Shown here piece after piece: positions 10,344 through 20,789 of a DNA stretch of 64,000 nt (positions are counted from its first letter, which is position 1; the number at the start of each line of letters is the position of its first letter). The notes below the pieces were generated by a model. The model worked only from the letters and a program-made list of their open reading frames with translations. It had not been told where the DNA came from and searched no databases. Source of the DNA: Owenia fusiformis (lineage: Eukaryota; Annelida; Polychaeta; Sabellida; Oweniidae); assembly GCA_903813345.2 (NCBI GenBank), contig CAIIXF020000004.1:20556477-20620476 (forward strand), read 5' to 3'. The translations under genes were made by a program, and so were the position numbers.

Positions 10344-13300
10344 GGGGACGGCCGACATCGGCTCTCCGTGGGCACTTGGAATGTAAATGGATTCTCAGTT
10401 ACCCAAAATGAAAACTCCGCTTTCAGGAAGACTATTATAAAGAATATGAACTTTGATATTTTATGCCTAAATGAAACATTCCTCCGAGATGAGCAGTTTC
10501 TTAATATTGATGGATACACTTGGATCGGCCATAATCGCAGCACCATTCATAGAAATGCACGCCGGGGATCAGGAGGTGTTGGAGTCCTGATAAAATCTGA
10601 TCTACTAACAGACTTTAAATATGAAGTTCTTGATAAATCAATGCCAGATACTATGTGGATAAAACTAAAATCAATCCACTCCAACTTCAGTGTGGTGATA
10701 TGCGCCTGTTATCTTCCCCCTATATCTAGATGTACGAGAAACAGTGATCCAGAAGCTTTCTTTAACAACTTACTTCAAGGAGTCTATGAGTTTCAAAATG
10801 AGGGTACTCTATGCATTATGGGAGATTTTAATGCACGCATTGGTGACAATAGTGACTATGTTGAAGGTGTTGACACTATCCCCCAACGCTCAACTGTTGA
10901 TTTTACTTTAAACTCATTTGGGGAACACTTTTTAAACTTCCTTGTTGATTCTAGTATTTGTACATTGAATGGCAGACAAGGAATGAATGACTTCACTTGC
11001 ATATCTCATAAAGGACGTTCCATAGTTGACTACATATGTACCCCACATGAGCAATTAAATGGTTTTGAAAATTTCTCGATTTGGAGGCCAACAGATCTAA
11101 TATCAAAGTTTAATCTACCCGCCCCAGCTGCACTACCAGACCATTGTATCCTGAGCTGTGATTTAATTCTTCCTTTGGACTTTGAATGGTATTCACCAAA
11201 TGAAGAACAATGCCCAACTGAAGAAAACTTAAAACACAAAAAATATAGGATAAACAAGGTGCCCGATAACTTTATGTTAGATAATAACCTAATAGCACAA
11301 ATTAATAAAACTTTAGATCGTATCTCAAGAACAAATAATACCACTGAGCGTATCAATTGTATGTACAATGAGTTTGTGTCAGCTATTGACAATGAAATGA
11401 GCAAAGTGTTCCAACCAGTCACAGTGAAGGCCACTGCTAAAAAACCCAAGTCATTCAGAAAGCCATACTGGTGTGATGAACTACAAACACAATGGAATAA
11501 AGTGTCTGCATCTGAATCTGCCTGGCTGAAATGTAAATCCACCCAAAAACGTAACTTGAAAGAACTTTACAAGATAGAACGACGAACCTTTGACAGAATC
11601 CATCGCAGAATAAAGCGACAATTCCAGAAACAAGAACAACAACATCTATTGGATATATACAATGAACCAAATTCTAGGAACTTTTGGGATAAAATTGGAA
11701 AAATTGGCATCGCCTCAGACCGAAAACAGGAAGTTCCTTGGGAAATTTTAAAACCAGACAAAACTGTATCAACAGACAAACAAGAAGTCTTAAATTATTG
11801 GGCCAACTCATACAATGAATTATATTCAGAAAAAGAGGACAATGTCAACTTTGATGAGAATCACTTGAAACAAGTCAAGGAAGAACTCTCCCATATTGAA
11901 AATGATAATGTTGACCCACTAAGTGCACCACTTAATGAGGACATAACCCTACAGGAAGTCATCAATGCAGTTCATCGAGCCAAAATTCGCAAAGCCGTGG
12001 GCATTGACTCAATCCCAGCAGAAGTATTGAAAAACCCAACTTGTATAAATATGTTGTATAAAATTATCATAGAATGCTTTGATAGTGGAATTGTCCCCCA
12101 AAAGTGGATGCAGACCATAATTAATCCAATTTTCAAGGATGGCGACAACCGTGACCCACTTAACTACAGAGCAATCAGCCTAATCTCAGTGCCATGTAAA
12201 ATATACTGTGATATTCTTAACAAGCGCCTTACAAAGTTCCTTGAGAGCAACAACTTATTGGTTGATGAGCAAAATGGATTTCGTGAAAAGCGCAGCTGTT
12301 TAGATCATGCCCACAGCCTCCACTCAATAGTTAATAATCGTAAGTTGGCTAAACTTGAGACATTTGTTTGTTATATCGACGCAACGAAAGCTTTTAGTGG
12401 TCTAAACCGTGATTGTATGTGGCTAAAATTAAACCGCATTGGAGTCAAGGGCAAAATATTCAATGCAATTAAATCATTATATCAGGATGTATCTGGAGCC
12501 ATTCGTGTCAATGGATATTTAACACCCTGGTTTACCATCAGCAAGGGTTCGAAGGAAGGCTGTCTGTTATCTCCAACAATATTTGCGATCTATGTGAATG
12601 ACCTAGCCGCAGAAGTAAAACAATTGAACTGTGGGATAAATATAGACAACACAAATGTCTCAATACTTTTATATGCTGACGATATAGCCCTCATAGCCAG
12701 CTCTGCAGAAGACCTTCAGAGAATGATTGACACTGTAAATACATGGTGCAGGAAGTGGAGAATGAAAATCAACCAGAGAAAGTCCAAAATTGTACATTAT
12801 CGCCCACCTTCAAAACCCCGTAGTAATCATCAATTCAACTGTGGCAACATGGAATTATCATATGCCAGCACCTATAAATACCTTGGTATATGGTTAGATG
12901 AACATATCAATTACAATAAAACTGCAAAAGAAATAGCCAAGTCAGCAAATCGTGCCCTTGGAGTTATAATCTCTAAGTATAAACAGTTAGGTGGCATGGA
13001 TCTCTCAGTGTATAACAAATTGTATGACACCATGGTTCAGCCTATTATTAACTATGGATGCTCAATTGTTGGGCTGTCAGAACATAGCTGTATTAACAAA
13101 GTGCAAAATAGAGCTGGAAAATTTTTCCTGGGTGTTGGAGCAAAGACCAGCAATGAAGCAGTAAGAGGGGATTTAGGCTGGACACAAGCAAAGGATAAAC
13201 AGAAAATTGAATGTGTACGCCACCTTATTAGACTCAGAAACATGAACCCCAACAGATTAAACCATAAGATCTACAAATGGTCTCTAAAAAGACGCTCAAG

Positions 13301-14208
13301 CTGGGATTCCAGAACACAGCACATAATACAACTAGCAGGCCTTGAACAACATTTAGGGACACAAACCCCATGTAAACCCTTCATGGAAAAAATTAGTGAT
13401 TATTTTCAACAAACTGATCCATTTCTTACAAATATTTGGAATGATCAACATAACCTAGTCAATGGTAATAAACTGAGGACATATAGACAGTTCAAGTACG
13501 GAGTAGTAACTGAACATTATAACAACATTTACATGCCAAGACATCATAGGAAAATTCTAGCTAGCTTTAGAACTGGGTCCCTTCAACTTAATGTTGAGAC
13601 ACAAAGGTATAATAACACACCTTTATTGGAAAGGAAGTGTAAACTGTGTGACTCAAATGAAGTTGAAGATGAATTACATTTTCTTGTTAAATGTTCACAT
13701 TATACAGAATTAAGAGACATGTTGTATCAGGAAGCCAAAGTTAAAGTACCTTATTTAAATACTTCAAGTGCCAATCCAACCTTAATTATGATCACATTAC
13801 TACATGCAAAGAACATTCAAAGCTGCCTTGCTGCTACTCTTTACAAAATGTTCTCAAAACGTTTATTTAACCTGGAACGTTTGTGATATTAAATATGTGC
13901 AATATTATCAACCAGTCATAATTACTGTATTCTCATTTATTGCATTTTGAAATCACATGTTTATATTGTATGTTATTTAACTCTAGTCATTTTGTCTGTG
14001 AATTGTTCACACTCTGCAAACTTACTCTACATCCTCTGTGATATTATTCGACATACCGATGTTATATTTTTCTATTGACTATCTTTGTATATTTATATGG
14101 TGTCTCGTAAGCCGATGTCGGCTGTTGGGTTTTTTAATACATGTATTTTACTTGTAATATTTTAGTAAACCTGTGACACAGAAATAAACTATTATTAAAC
14201 TAAAAACT
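9317..14208 (+). mobile_element. Near-complete LINE (ORF1 + EEP endonuclease/RT ORF2) nested in an older LINE
   Basis: The element is flanked by aatat at 9312-9316 and 14209-14213. Removing it and one aatat restores the older LINE's frame exactly (gat gaa tat cat ttt). It carries ORF1 (nucleic-acid-binding, coiled coil), ORF2 (endonuclease and reverse transcriptase), a 3' UTR of about 320 bp, AATAAA at 14183-14188 and a short A-rich tail. The 5' end is probably truncated, because ORF1 is already open at the junction and its first codons come from the target. There is no RNase H domain. Architecture fits the broad CR1/L2/Jockey-like group; the exact clade is undetermined. Confidence 0.93.
10344..13886 (+). 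CDS. LINE ORF2: endonuclease-reverse transcriptase
   Basis: The open frame runs from just after the ORF1 stop to TGA at 13884-13886 (about 1,180 residues). Numbered from 10368, the N-terminal EEP endonuclease shows GTWNVNG (start), CLNETF, IMGDFNARIG (about 149), GRSIVDYIC (about 215) and LPDHCIL (about 256). The reverse transcriptase covers about 540-830, with NPIFKDGDNRDPLNYRAI, CYIDATKAF and catalytic LYADDIAL (about 767). A CxxC...HxxxxC knuckle (CKLCD...HFLVKC, about 1090-1110) lies near the C-terminus. Odd points: motif A reads KAFS where KAFD is usual; motif B reads KEGCLLSP where QG is usual; the first in-frame ATG is at 10446, after the first catalytic motif. Confidence 0.93.
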   Translation, partial: GDGRHRLSVGTWNVNGFSVTQNENSAFRKTIIKNMNFDILCLNETFLRDEQFLNIDGYTWIGHNRSTIHRNARRGSGGVGVLIKSDLLTDFKYEVLDKSMPDTMWIKLKSIHSNFSVVICACYLPPISRCTRNSDPEAFFNNLLQGVYEFQNEGTLCIMGDFNARIGDNSDYVEGVDTIPQRSTVDFTLNSFGEHFLNFLVDSSICTLNGRQGMNDFTCISHKGRSIVDYICTPHEQLNGFENFSIWRPTDLISKFNLPAPAALPDHCILSCDLILPLDFEWYSPNEEQCPTEENLKHKKYRINKVPDNFMLDNNLIAQINKTLDRISRTNNTTERINCMYNEFVSAIDNEMSKVFQPVTVKATAKKPKSFRKPYWCDELQTQWNKVSASESAWLKCKSTQKRNLKELYKIERRTFDRIHRRIKRQFQKQEQQHLLDIYNEPNSRNFWDKIGKIGIASDRKQEVPWEILKPDKTVSTDKQEVLNYWANSYNELYSEKEDNVNFDENHLKQVKEELSHIENDNVDPLSAPLNEDITLQEVINAVHRAKIRKAVGIDSIPAEVLKNPTCINMLYKIIIECFDSGIVPQKWMQTIINPIFKDGDNRDPLNYRAISLISVPCKIYCDILNKRLTKFLESNNLLVDEQNGFREKRSCLDHAHSLHSIVNNRKLAKLETFVCYIDATKAFSGLNRDCMWLKLNRIGVKGKIFNAIKSLYQDVSGAIRVNGYLTPWFTISKGSKEGCLLSPTIFAIYVNDLAAEVKQLNCGINIDNTNVSILLYADDIALIASSAEDLQRMIDTVNTWCRKWRMKINQRKSKIVHYRPPSKPRSNHQFNCGNMELSYASTYKYLGIWLDEHINYNKTAKEIAKSANRALGVIISKYKQLGGMDLSVYNKLYDTMVQPIINYGCSIVGLSEHSCINKVQNRAGKFFLGVGAKTSNEAVRGDLGWTQAKDKQKIECVRHLIRLRNMNPNRLNHKIYKWSLKRRSSWDSRTQHIIQLAGLEQHLGTQTPCKPFMEKISDYFQQTDPFLTNIWNDQHNLVNGNKLRTYRQFKYGVVTEHYNNIYMPRHHRKILASFRTGSLQLNVETQRYNNTPLLERKCKLCDSNEVEDELHFLVKCSHYTELRDMLYQEAKVKVPYLNTSSANPTLIMITLLHAKNIQSCLAATLYKMFSKRLFNLERL

Positions 14209-14493
14209 AATATCATTTTATACTAGAATGTTTATTATTTAAAGATCAAAGGGAGAAATATTTAAATTCATACTTCCAAAACAGGCCAAATATGTATAAA
14301 TTAACTGAACTATTTTCAAACAAAAGGTATACAATTCAACTAAGTAAATTTTTACAAAGCATTTTGAAAGGATTAAACTAAATAACTGCCATTAGATATT
14401 GTATCAATTTTGTATTACATGTATATTGTTATGTATATGTATTTATACTCACAGGTGTGGGTAGAAATAAAATCTAAACTGAAAACTGAAAAC
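14209..14493 (+). pseudogene. 3' remainder of the interrupted older LINE
   Basis: Continues the ORF2 frame broken at 9316: YHFILECLLFKDQREKY through KFLQSILKGLN, then a stop at about 14379. The H...C of YHFILEC completes the CTHC...HxxxxC knuckle whose first half is at 9284-9297. A short 3' UTR with AATAAA (14466-14471) and a gaaaact-type tail follow. This is the direct proof of the nested insertion. Confidence 0.9.
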
Positions 14494-15609
14494 ATACTGA
14501 CCAAGTTTCATGACATTTGAAGCATAAATGACAAAATGCCAGGGTCATTGACGTTACTTCTTGGACACCCTGTAGTTTCAGAAATGACCGTTGACTCCGC
14601 ACCGAACGCTCAGTTCTACGGCACCAAATATTTCCTACAGGCTCCGTCTGCATATGATGTACATGTATATGTATGTTTTGAAATAAATACTGTATTTATG
14701 ACTGAAATTTCTGAAAATGTTAAAGTAGAAGGCTGGCATTGTTCTCCACTGCGTTGTCTAGCGTTTACGAAATATCCTGATAAGTAATTGTTCAATTTAA
14801 CAACCAATTTCACAAATCTCTCCGATTTAACATTTAATTGTTGCCAAGTAATCCTTCAATTTTGCACGTCAGGTTTGATTTTACGCCCTGTATTTTCATT
14901 TGCTGTTTCACTCAATAAATAATCAACGTTTCCATTGCTAAATTGTTGAATTTCAATAATATCTGGATTTTGTTGAACATTTACCATTTTGTTTACAGAG
15001 TTCGTATAGTTCAGTGCACGATAATGTAGAGATACATGTTCATCAAGAGACAAAAACCGTCATGTCTATTTTTGCACTTTGAATCTTAATAACTTTAGGG
15101 ATTGAGAACATATCAAGGATCTTTTTGGAGACATTATATTTGAGCTTGTAAGGCACACATTGGAAGATCAATTGTACATATTTGCAATATCGTCATTCCC
15201 TATAGATCTGATTCTGCCTTTAATCACAAATTGAAAAATATAATAAGAAGCTTCTGTGTATAAAAATATCATTATAAGACGTACCGTATAATCAACCAGT
15301 GTTTAATTGTATTAACTGTTTATTAGCTGTTTAACTTATTTCATTATTTGTCACTGGTATTAAAAATGTTAAGATCCGTCTTTGGTGCGCATTCAGTAGA
15401 TATAGTGAATTAGGTAATCGATATTTTGTAAAATGCCGCTCCGATTCCAATGAAGTTCAACTAAAAAATAAAGGCAAAGAGCATTGAGTTTAAATATACA
15501 CGTACAGTACCTCAAATTCACTGGTGATCGATTCAATTACTCTGGTTATCGTAAAACGGCTGATTTCCAACGATATAAGTTATCACAAATGTAAGTCATT
15601 TTCATATGT
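14494..15609. other. Intergenic, no gene; contains a dispersed repeat
   Basis: No supported ORF. The segment at about 15060-15222 (atttttgcactttgaatc ... cctatagatctgattctgcc) recurs in the same orientation at about 24540-24717 with roughly 70-80% similarity by eye, so it is a dispersed repeat of unknown class. Confidence 0.6.
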
Positions 15610-16376
15610 CTTACCTCCCTATCACACCAAACTAGTTCTTACCCGTTCTTGCCAGTACTCCTACGAAAAAGTCGTAAAACGGGCTAAATCTGGCTGTGGT
15701 CGGGAAATATGTCTAATATAATTAGCTACTTCGTTCATAAACAGTCTTCAATACGTCAATCTCATTCGAAGTTCGTTCAGGTCGCACCACGTCGGTGTGC
15801 AACGTCGTATAACGCGTCCCTTAGTCTGGAAGGTCATCATGACCTGATTACAGAACAGTATGGTCGCCATCACCTTAAAATCACCTTCCCGTCTGAGAAA
15901 GTTCATGAAGTTCGTATATAGACCTTAGAAAGTTGCAGCTACGTTCATTCCGTTCGCACACAGTTTAAATCCAGTTTTGAAGAACGCAGTGGCAACTCGT
16001 TCATAAGCAGTCTTTAATACGTTCTTAGTCAGTTTAAACCCGTTTGCAATTAGTTCTACCTCGTTCTCAATACGTCCTCAGACAGTTCAACTCGTTGTAA
16101 AAACGTCCCTAGTAGGATTGAAGTACGACGGTTCCGTTCGTAGTACGTCCAGCTCGTCGTTAGTACGTTGTCACTCGTTCTAATTGTAAAACATGACGAC
16201 CACGAGAACATTTTGAGCATGTTCTAAGTTCTAGAGGACCTACCCGTTCGAGTACGTTTGATTAAGTTTGTACATGGACCCCAAACGGTTCTAAGTACGT
16301 CTAGTCCGTTCGTACACAGTTGAAGCCCGTTTTCGAGAACGTAGTGAGAACTAGTTTGGTGTGATAGTAGTGTTAG
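15610..16376. mobile_element. ~767-bp non-autonomous TIR transposon, copy A
   Basis: The ends are tatcacaccaaactagtt and its perfect mirror, extended outward less perfectly (cttacctccc / ctaacactac). The interior is a degenerate array of motifs such as cgttc, tacgtcc and agttc at roughly 10-15 bp spacing. A second copy lies inverted at 40787-41552 and resembles it closely across the full length. There is no transposase. Short ORFs inside do not stay open in both copies. Superfamily unknown: no clear target duplication was found. Confidence 0.85.
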
Positions 16377-16812
16377 AAAATGTTTGCGAACAAAGCGTTC
16401 AGAATACAACAGAATCGTCAATTTAATACCCCACCTTTCTTACCGAAACAGAATTTCAAAAACGATTAAGATCTGCGCTTTTAACCCATTCCGTTTCGGT
16501 AACAATAGTGAAATATTTAATCGATTCTATTGTCTTCTGAAGTATTGTTCCGAACATATACATTTTCCTAAACATATAAACGGACACACGTTTTGAGATA
16601 AAAATCTCGTGTTAATTCTGCCTACAACGCGTGAAAATTTATCCCTTCGAGGTTCCGACATTTTGTTACCGAACGGTAACCAGCGTAATCGAGTGGATCA
16701 ATAACAATTGAACTGTCATTTTATAATCATTACTAGGGTGATAATGGAACTAGCGCAAGATGTTTAATTCAATTAGTACCACTCATTTTGCAATAACCTT
16801 TATCAGAGATCT
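16377..16812. other. Intergenic, no gene seen
   Basis: Sequence between two short transposons. The only ORF is a 70-codon open stretch (16384-16596) with no recognisable motif, and it starts inside the transposon end. Confidence 0.5.
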
Positions 16813-17016
16813 CAGGCCCGTAGCCAGGATTTGCCAAGGGGGGTTTAGTTTTCAAAAATTTCCAGGGGGCTTTCACATTTGACAATTTTGGCCCAACTAT
16901 GGCTTAAATCACTTGAGAAGTGCTCAAAATGGTGAAAAACTGCATGATTTTGAGAGAATTTGGCCAGGGGGGGGGTCGCCCGAACCCTGCGAACCTCCCC
17001 CCTGGCTACGGGCCTG
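16813..17016. mobile_element. 204-bp MITE with perfect 16-bp TIRs and 5-bp target duplication
   Basis: Starts CAGGCCCGTAGCCAGG and ends with the exact mirror. Both sides carry gatct (16808-16812 and 17017-17021). The interior contains G-runs (gggggtttag, gggggggtcgcccg) and no ORF. Its ends resemble those of the much larger insertion at 26200-34624 (CAGGCCCGTAAGA / mirror CAGGGCCGTCAGA), which also has a 5-bp duplication, so both probably depend on the same transposase class. That transposase is not in this window. Confidence 0.92.
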
Positions 17017-17893
17017 GATCTGACCTCAATCTGTTAAAACCAACATCAGACCTGCCAATCTACTATAATATTTAAGTAAAATTTATCGTAAAATGTTCCC
17101 GTCAAACATGAAGTATTATATAATTATGATGCAAATGCAATGCTGTCAAAATGTCGGTACCGGTACCTTACCTAAACTTCAAAGTATAAATAGTTGCCAA
17201 CACCAAAAACAAAAAAATCAAAACTTTAAGATAATGAATTGTTCTAAAATTGATGGAATTTTATGGCATGACATTGCTTAATTACTTTTTGTATCGGAAT
17301 TTTAATTATTTCAATGTTTTTTCGACCCAGAAAAAATGTCAAAACCCGGAAGAAATGACGGTGAATGAATGAACGTTCGAATTCTGCCGCTTTTGCAAAA
17401 GGCATATATCCTTTGTGAACACGATTATTTCCTCGTTTTTTCCTGTGAAGCCTTTTCGGACATCCTTCGCTTCGTTTTAGTCAAGTAAAAATGTGATGAA
17501 AGTATCAAATCAACGTATTCCCTGTTTTGCTGCTCGTACAAAAGTTACTCTATTGCAGACGATGCAAGTTGGAATGAAAGGGTGGAGGTTAGCAATTTCA
17601 GCTTATCTCGTCTTCAGTTTGCCAGTCAGAATATAGATATCATTTAAGAACGTTTTCTTGTGTGTAGCTGTCGTTTGAAGTTAACGTTTTTGTACATTAT
17701 ATATATCACCCCCTCCCCCTACGGATGAGCTTGACTCTGTTGTTTATCTCAGTTTTAGATTGTGTAGTAATAAGAGCCATTTGCAGCTAATGTACTACAA
17801 ACAATATTACTCGCCTGACACTATAAATCTATCGGGAATGAGTCCATTACTATACAATAACACATTTTATGATTCCCTTTGTTTGCATTATAC
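17017..17893. other. Intergenic, no gene seen
   Basis: Leads into the Ngaro-like element. There is a short pyrimidine run (cccctccccct at about 17708) and no supported coding sequence. Confidence 0.5.
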
Positions 17894-18053
17894 AAATGTA
17901 TTTTATTGCGTTTGAGTCACGTAGTACGAATTAGCAAGAAAATGATTTCTATTTGATCGTTTAGCGTTATGAAAATAGAACGGTAGTTGTATTGAGTGAA
18001 TGGTGTATGCATTAGTGAATAAAGTCACTTCGGCTCTAAGCGGCGAGATAAAC
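17894..18053 (+). repeat. Split direct repeat A1 (element 5' end)
   Basis: 160 bp, starting aaatgtattttattgcg and ending aagcggcgagataaac. Identical to A2 at 23153-23312. Confidence 0.95.
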
Positions 18054-18112
18054 GGACAGAAGGTTAGCATTTACAAAAGCAAAGCGTTACATTGAAAAAC
18101 AAGACGAACAAA

Positions 18113-18391
18113 ATGCAGGCGCAAGAATTAAAAGATATTTTAGACAATAAATTCCAACACATGGAGAATAAAATTGAACAAAAAATGACAACTCTAAAGC
18201 GAAAATTATCTGTCGACACAAAGGAAATGAACATCGTTTGGACGAAAAATGGGCACAAAAAACAACAATACACAGACGGTAAAGAAATGGACAAGAAACC
18301 TGAAGCCGCATTTACTGGCAAGGAAAATGGTCAATTTGATCAAACGATGGATAGTAAAAAAGGTAAAAAATTTGTTATCAAATATAAATAA
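18113..18391 (+). CDS. Small basic coiled-coil protein, gag-position ORF of the Ngaro-like element
   Basis: 92 residues from the ATG at 18113. The N-terminal half is a predicted coiled coil (ELKDILDNKF, then MENKIEQKMTTLKRKL). The C-terminal half is Lys/Gln-rich and basic, ending GKKFVIKYK. No zinc knuckle is visible. Its position between repeat A1 and the RT ORF is where DIRS-order elements carry their gag-like ORF, so a nucleic-acid-binding structural role is inferred from position and charge only. It is short for such a protein and could be truncated. Confidence 0.55.
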   Translation: MQAQELKDILDNKFQHMENKIEQKMTTLKRKLSVDTKEMNIVWTKNGHKKQQYTDGKEMDKKPEAAFTGKENGQFDQTMDSKKGKKFVIKYK

Positions 18392-18591
18392 AACCTCCAT
18401 CTTTAGCAGATAAGCATAAGGCTCAATGAGAGTCAATGGCCTAAAATTAGTTACATATATGAGTATAATAAAATAGTGGCGAAGATCTAAAAATATATAT
18501 GAAAACATAACAATTACATGAGTAGTATAATATTTAAGATTTGTGATTTATAACAATAGATACCAATCAAATAGTGAAAGTTTCAGGCAAG

Positions 18592-20694
18592 ATGACCTCA
18601 CAAACAGTGATGGGAGAAAGGAGAAATACGACAACCGGTAGTACAACAGAAAGAACGAGATGTGACCCTACAGGTATCACAGCTGCAGATTCATGGGACA
18701 ATTTACAGCAGAGTGTTACAGAAACAAAAAGTATACAGAATAGAGACACATCAAAGACAAAAAAGATAAGTACTAGTACTAGTAAAACTGCAAAAGAATT
18801 TGTCACCGTTAAGGGTAGTTTAAAGGAACATAGTAGATTTTGGCATAAAATAGAGGCTAACGATACTGTAATTGACATAATTGAAAATGGATATGTTATA
18901 CCTTTAGAACATGAACCAGATAAAATTATTTTGAGAAATAATAGGTCTGCATTGGAGAATGGTATATTCGTAGAAGAAGCAATAGAAAATCTGTTAGCTG
19001 GTGGGTATGTTATAGAACAAGATAATCCTCCATACATTGTGAATCCTTTAACTGTATCAGAAAATGCAAAAGGTAAGAAAAGACTAGTATTGGATCTCAG
19101 GCATGTTAATGAACACGTGGTTTTGAATCATATGAAATATGAAAATATAAATGATGTGATACCATATTTGCAAAAAGGTGGATTGATGTCTGTGTTCGAT
19201 ATCAAAAGTGGTTATCATCATATAAATATTAGGGAATCACAACATAAATACTTGGGTTTCAGTTGGAAGTTTAAAACTGGTATCAGATACTTTACATTCA
19301 CAGTTCTGCCCTTTGGTCTGCGTACAGGAGGATTGGTGTTTTCAAAGGTTCTTAGAGCACTGGTAAAATTTTGGAGGTCCAACAATGTGTGTATTGTTTT
19401 GTATTTAGATGACGGAATTCTAGTCAGTGAACAAAAAGAAAAGGCAATATTACAAGCAGAATTTGTCAGGAAAACATTGGCAATGGCAGGTTTTGTCGAA
19501 AATGTTGAAAAATCAAAATGGTATCCACATAGTTCGGTTACTTGGCTAGGGTTCGAAATAAACTTACAAACATTTGAAATTACAATGCCAAAGTCAAAGA
19601 TACAAGATACTGAGAACATGATTATTGACATTTTGAACAAGAAAGTGAAGGTCACAGCTAGAAGATTAGCAGCAATAGTTGGAAAAGTGATATCAATGAT
19701 AACTGCTATAGGCAATGTTGCAAGGTTGATGACAAGATGCTTATCTGTAGATATCAATGAAGCTCACAGTTGGGACGGCTATATTGAACTGTCAAAAAAT
19801 GCAGAGACAGAACTGAAGTTCTGGGTTAAAAATTTGACTACATTAAATGGCAAGGCCATATCAGAATCTCCAAGAAAAAGGCAATTGGTGTTTTCAGATG
19901 CTAGTGATTCAGGTTGTGGAGGTTATTCGGTAAAATGTGAATCTAAAATTTGTTTCAAAACATTTACAGAAAGTGAAATGAAAATGAGTTCAACGTGGAG
20001 AGAGCTTAAAGGTGTTCTGGTGGTATTAGAATCGTTGTTACATTTATTCACCGGAGAGTCTCTAAAATGGTTCACAGACAACAAAAATGTAGAAATCATT
20101 GTAAATAATGGAAGTTCAAAACCACATTTACAAAGCGTAGCTGTTGAACTGTTCAATATATGTGTGAAGCATAAAGTAGACATTGAAATACAGTGGATTC
20201 CAAGGTCACTCAACGAAAAAGCTGATTTCCTCAGCAAATTAGTAGATTACGATGACTGGGGAATCAAAGAGGTAGTTTTTGACAAATTAGATAAGATTTG
20301 GGGTCCACACACAGTGGATCGTTTTGCAGATTACAACAACAAGAAACTCAATAGATATAATGCTAAGTACTGGAATCCGGGCTGTGAAGCAGTAGATGCA
20401 TTCACACAAAACTGGTGTTCAGATATCAACTGGGTAGTTCCACCAGTAAAGCTGGTAAGAAGTGTAGTCAAACACATGCAATACACAAAAAGTTCAGGTA
20501 CGTTAATAGTTCCAAAATGGCAATCGGCTAGTTTTTGGCCAAATATACACAATGGTACAACATTTCGCCCCTTTGTCAAGCAAGTCCTTGAATACAATGG
20601 TTCAATTCTAAAATCAGGATCACAATTAGAATCAATATTTCAAGAAAACCGTTTCACAGGTACTTTAATTGCATTGAAAATATGTTGCAAGTGA
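18592..20694 (+). CDS. Reverse transcriptase-RNase H polyprotein of the Ngaro/DIRS type
   Basis: 700 residues from the first ATG (18592). RT motifs are LVLDLRHVNEHV (about 165), FDIKSGYHHINI (about 200), VLPFGLRTGG (about 238) and the catalytic YLDDGIL (about 270). The DIRS-type RNase H follows: FSDASDSGCGGY (about 433), WRELKGVLVVLE (about 470), FTDNKN (about 495) and IPRSLNEKADFLSK (about 535). A C-terminal stretch typical of DIRS/Ngaro polyproteins comes next (WGPHTVDRFAD, then PPVKLV and SASFWPN). It copies element RNA into DNA. No frameshift or stop interrupts it. The last 40 residues are less typical and run into the minisatellite. It sits 200 bp after the small ORF, in the same orientation. 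Confidence 0.93.
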   Translation: MTSQTVMGERRNTTTGSTTERTRCDPTGITAADSWDNLQQSVTETKSIQNRDTSKTKKISTSTSKTAKEFVTVKGSLKEHSRFWHKIEANDTVIDIIENGYVIPLEHEPDKIILRNNRSALENGIFVEEAIENLLAGGYVIEQDNPPYIVNPLTVSENAKGKKRLVLDLRHVNEHVVLNHMKYENINDVIPYLQKGGLMSVFDIKSGYHHINIRESQHKYLGFSWKFKTGIRYFTFTVLPFGLRTGGLVFSKVLRALVKFWRSNNVCIVLYLDDGILVSEQKEKAILQAEFVRKTLAMAGFVENVEKSKWYPHSSVTWLGFEINLQTFEITMPKSKIQDTENMIIDILNKKVKVTARRLAAIVGKVISMITAIGNVARLMTRCLSVDINEAHSWDGYIELSKNAETELKFWVKNLTTLNGKAISESPRKRQLVFSDASDSGCGGYSVKCESKICFKTFTESEMKMSSTWRELKGVLVVLESLLHLFTGESLKWFTDNKNVEIIVNNGSSKPHLQSVAVELFNICVKHKVDIEIQWIPRSLNEKADFLSKLVDYDDWGIKEVVFDKLDKIWGPHTVDRFADYNNKKLNRYNAKYWNPGCEAVDAFTQNWCSDINWVVPPVKLVRSVVKHMQYTKSSGTLIVPKWQSASFWPNIHNGTTFRPFVKQVLEYNGSILKSGSQLESIFQENRFTGTLIALKICCK

Positions 20695-20789
20695 AAGACT
20701 GAAGTATAACAAAATGTTAATATTGACAAAGAAGAGATATGAAAGAAAAATATTTGAAGCTATTGAAACGGAAGGTGCATAAGATAAAG

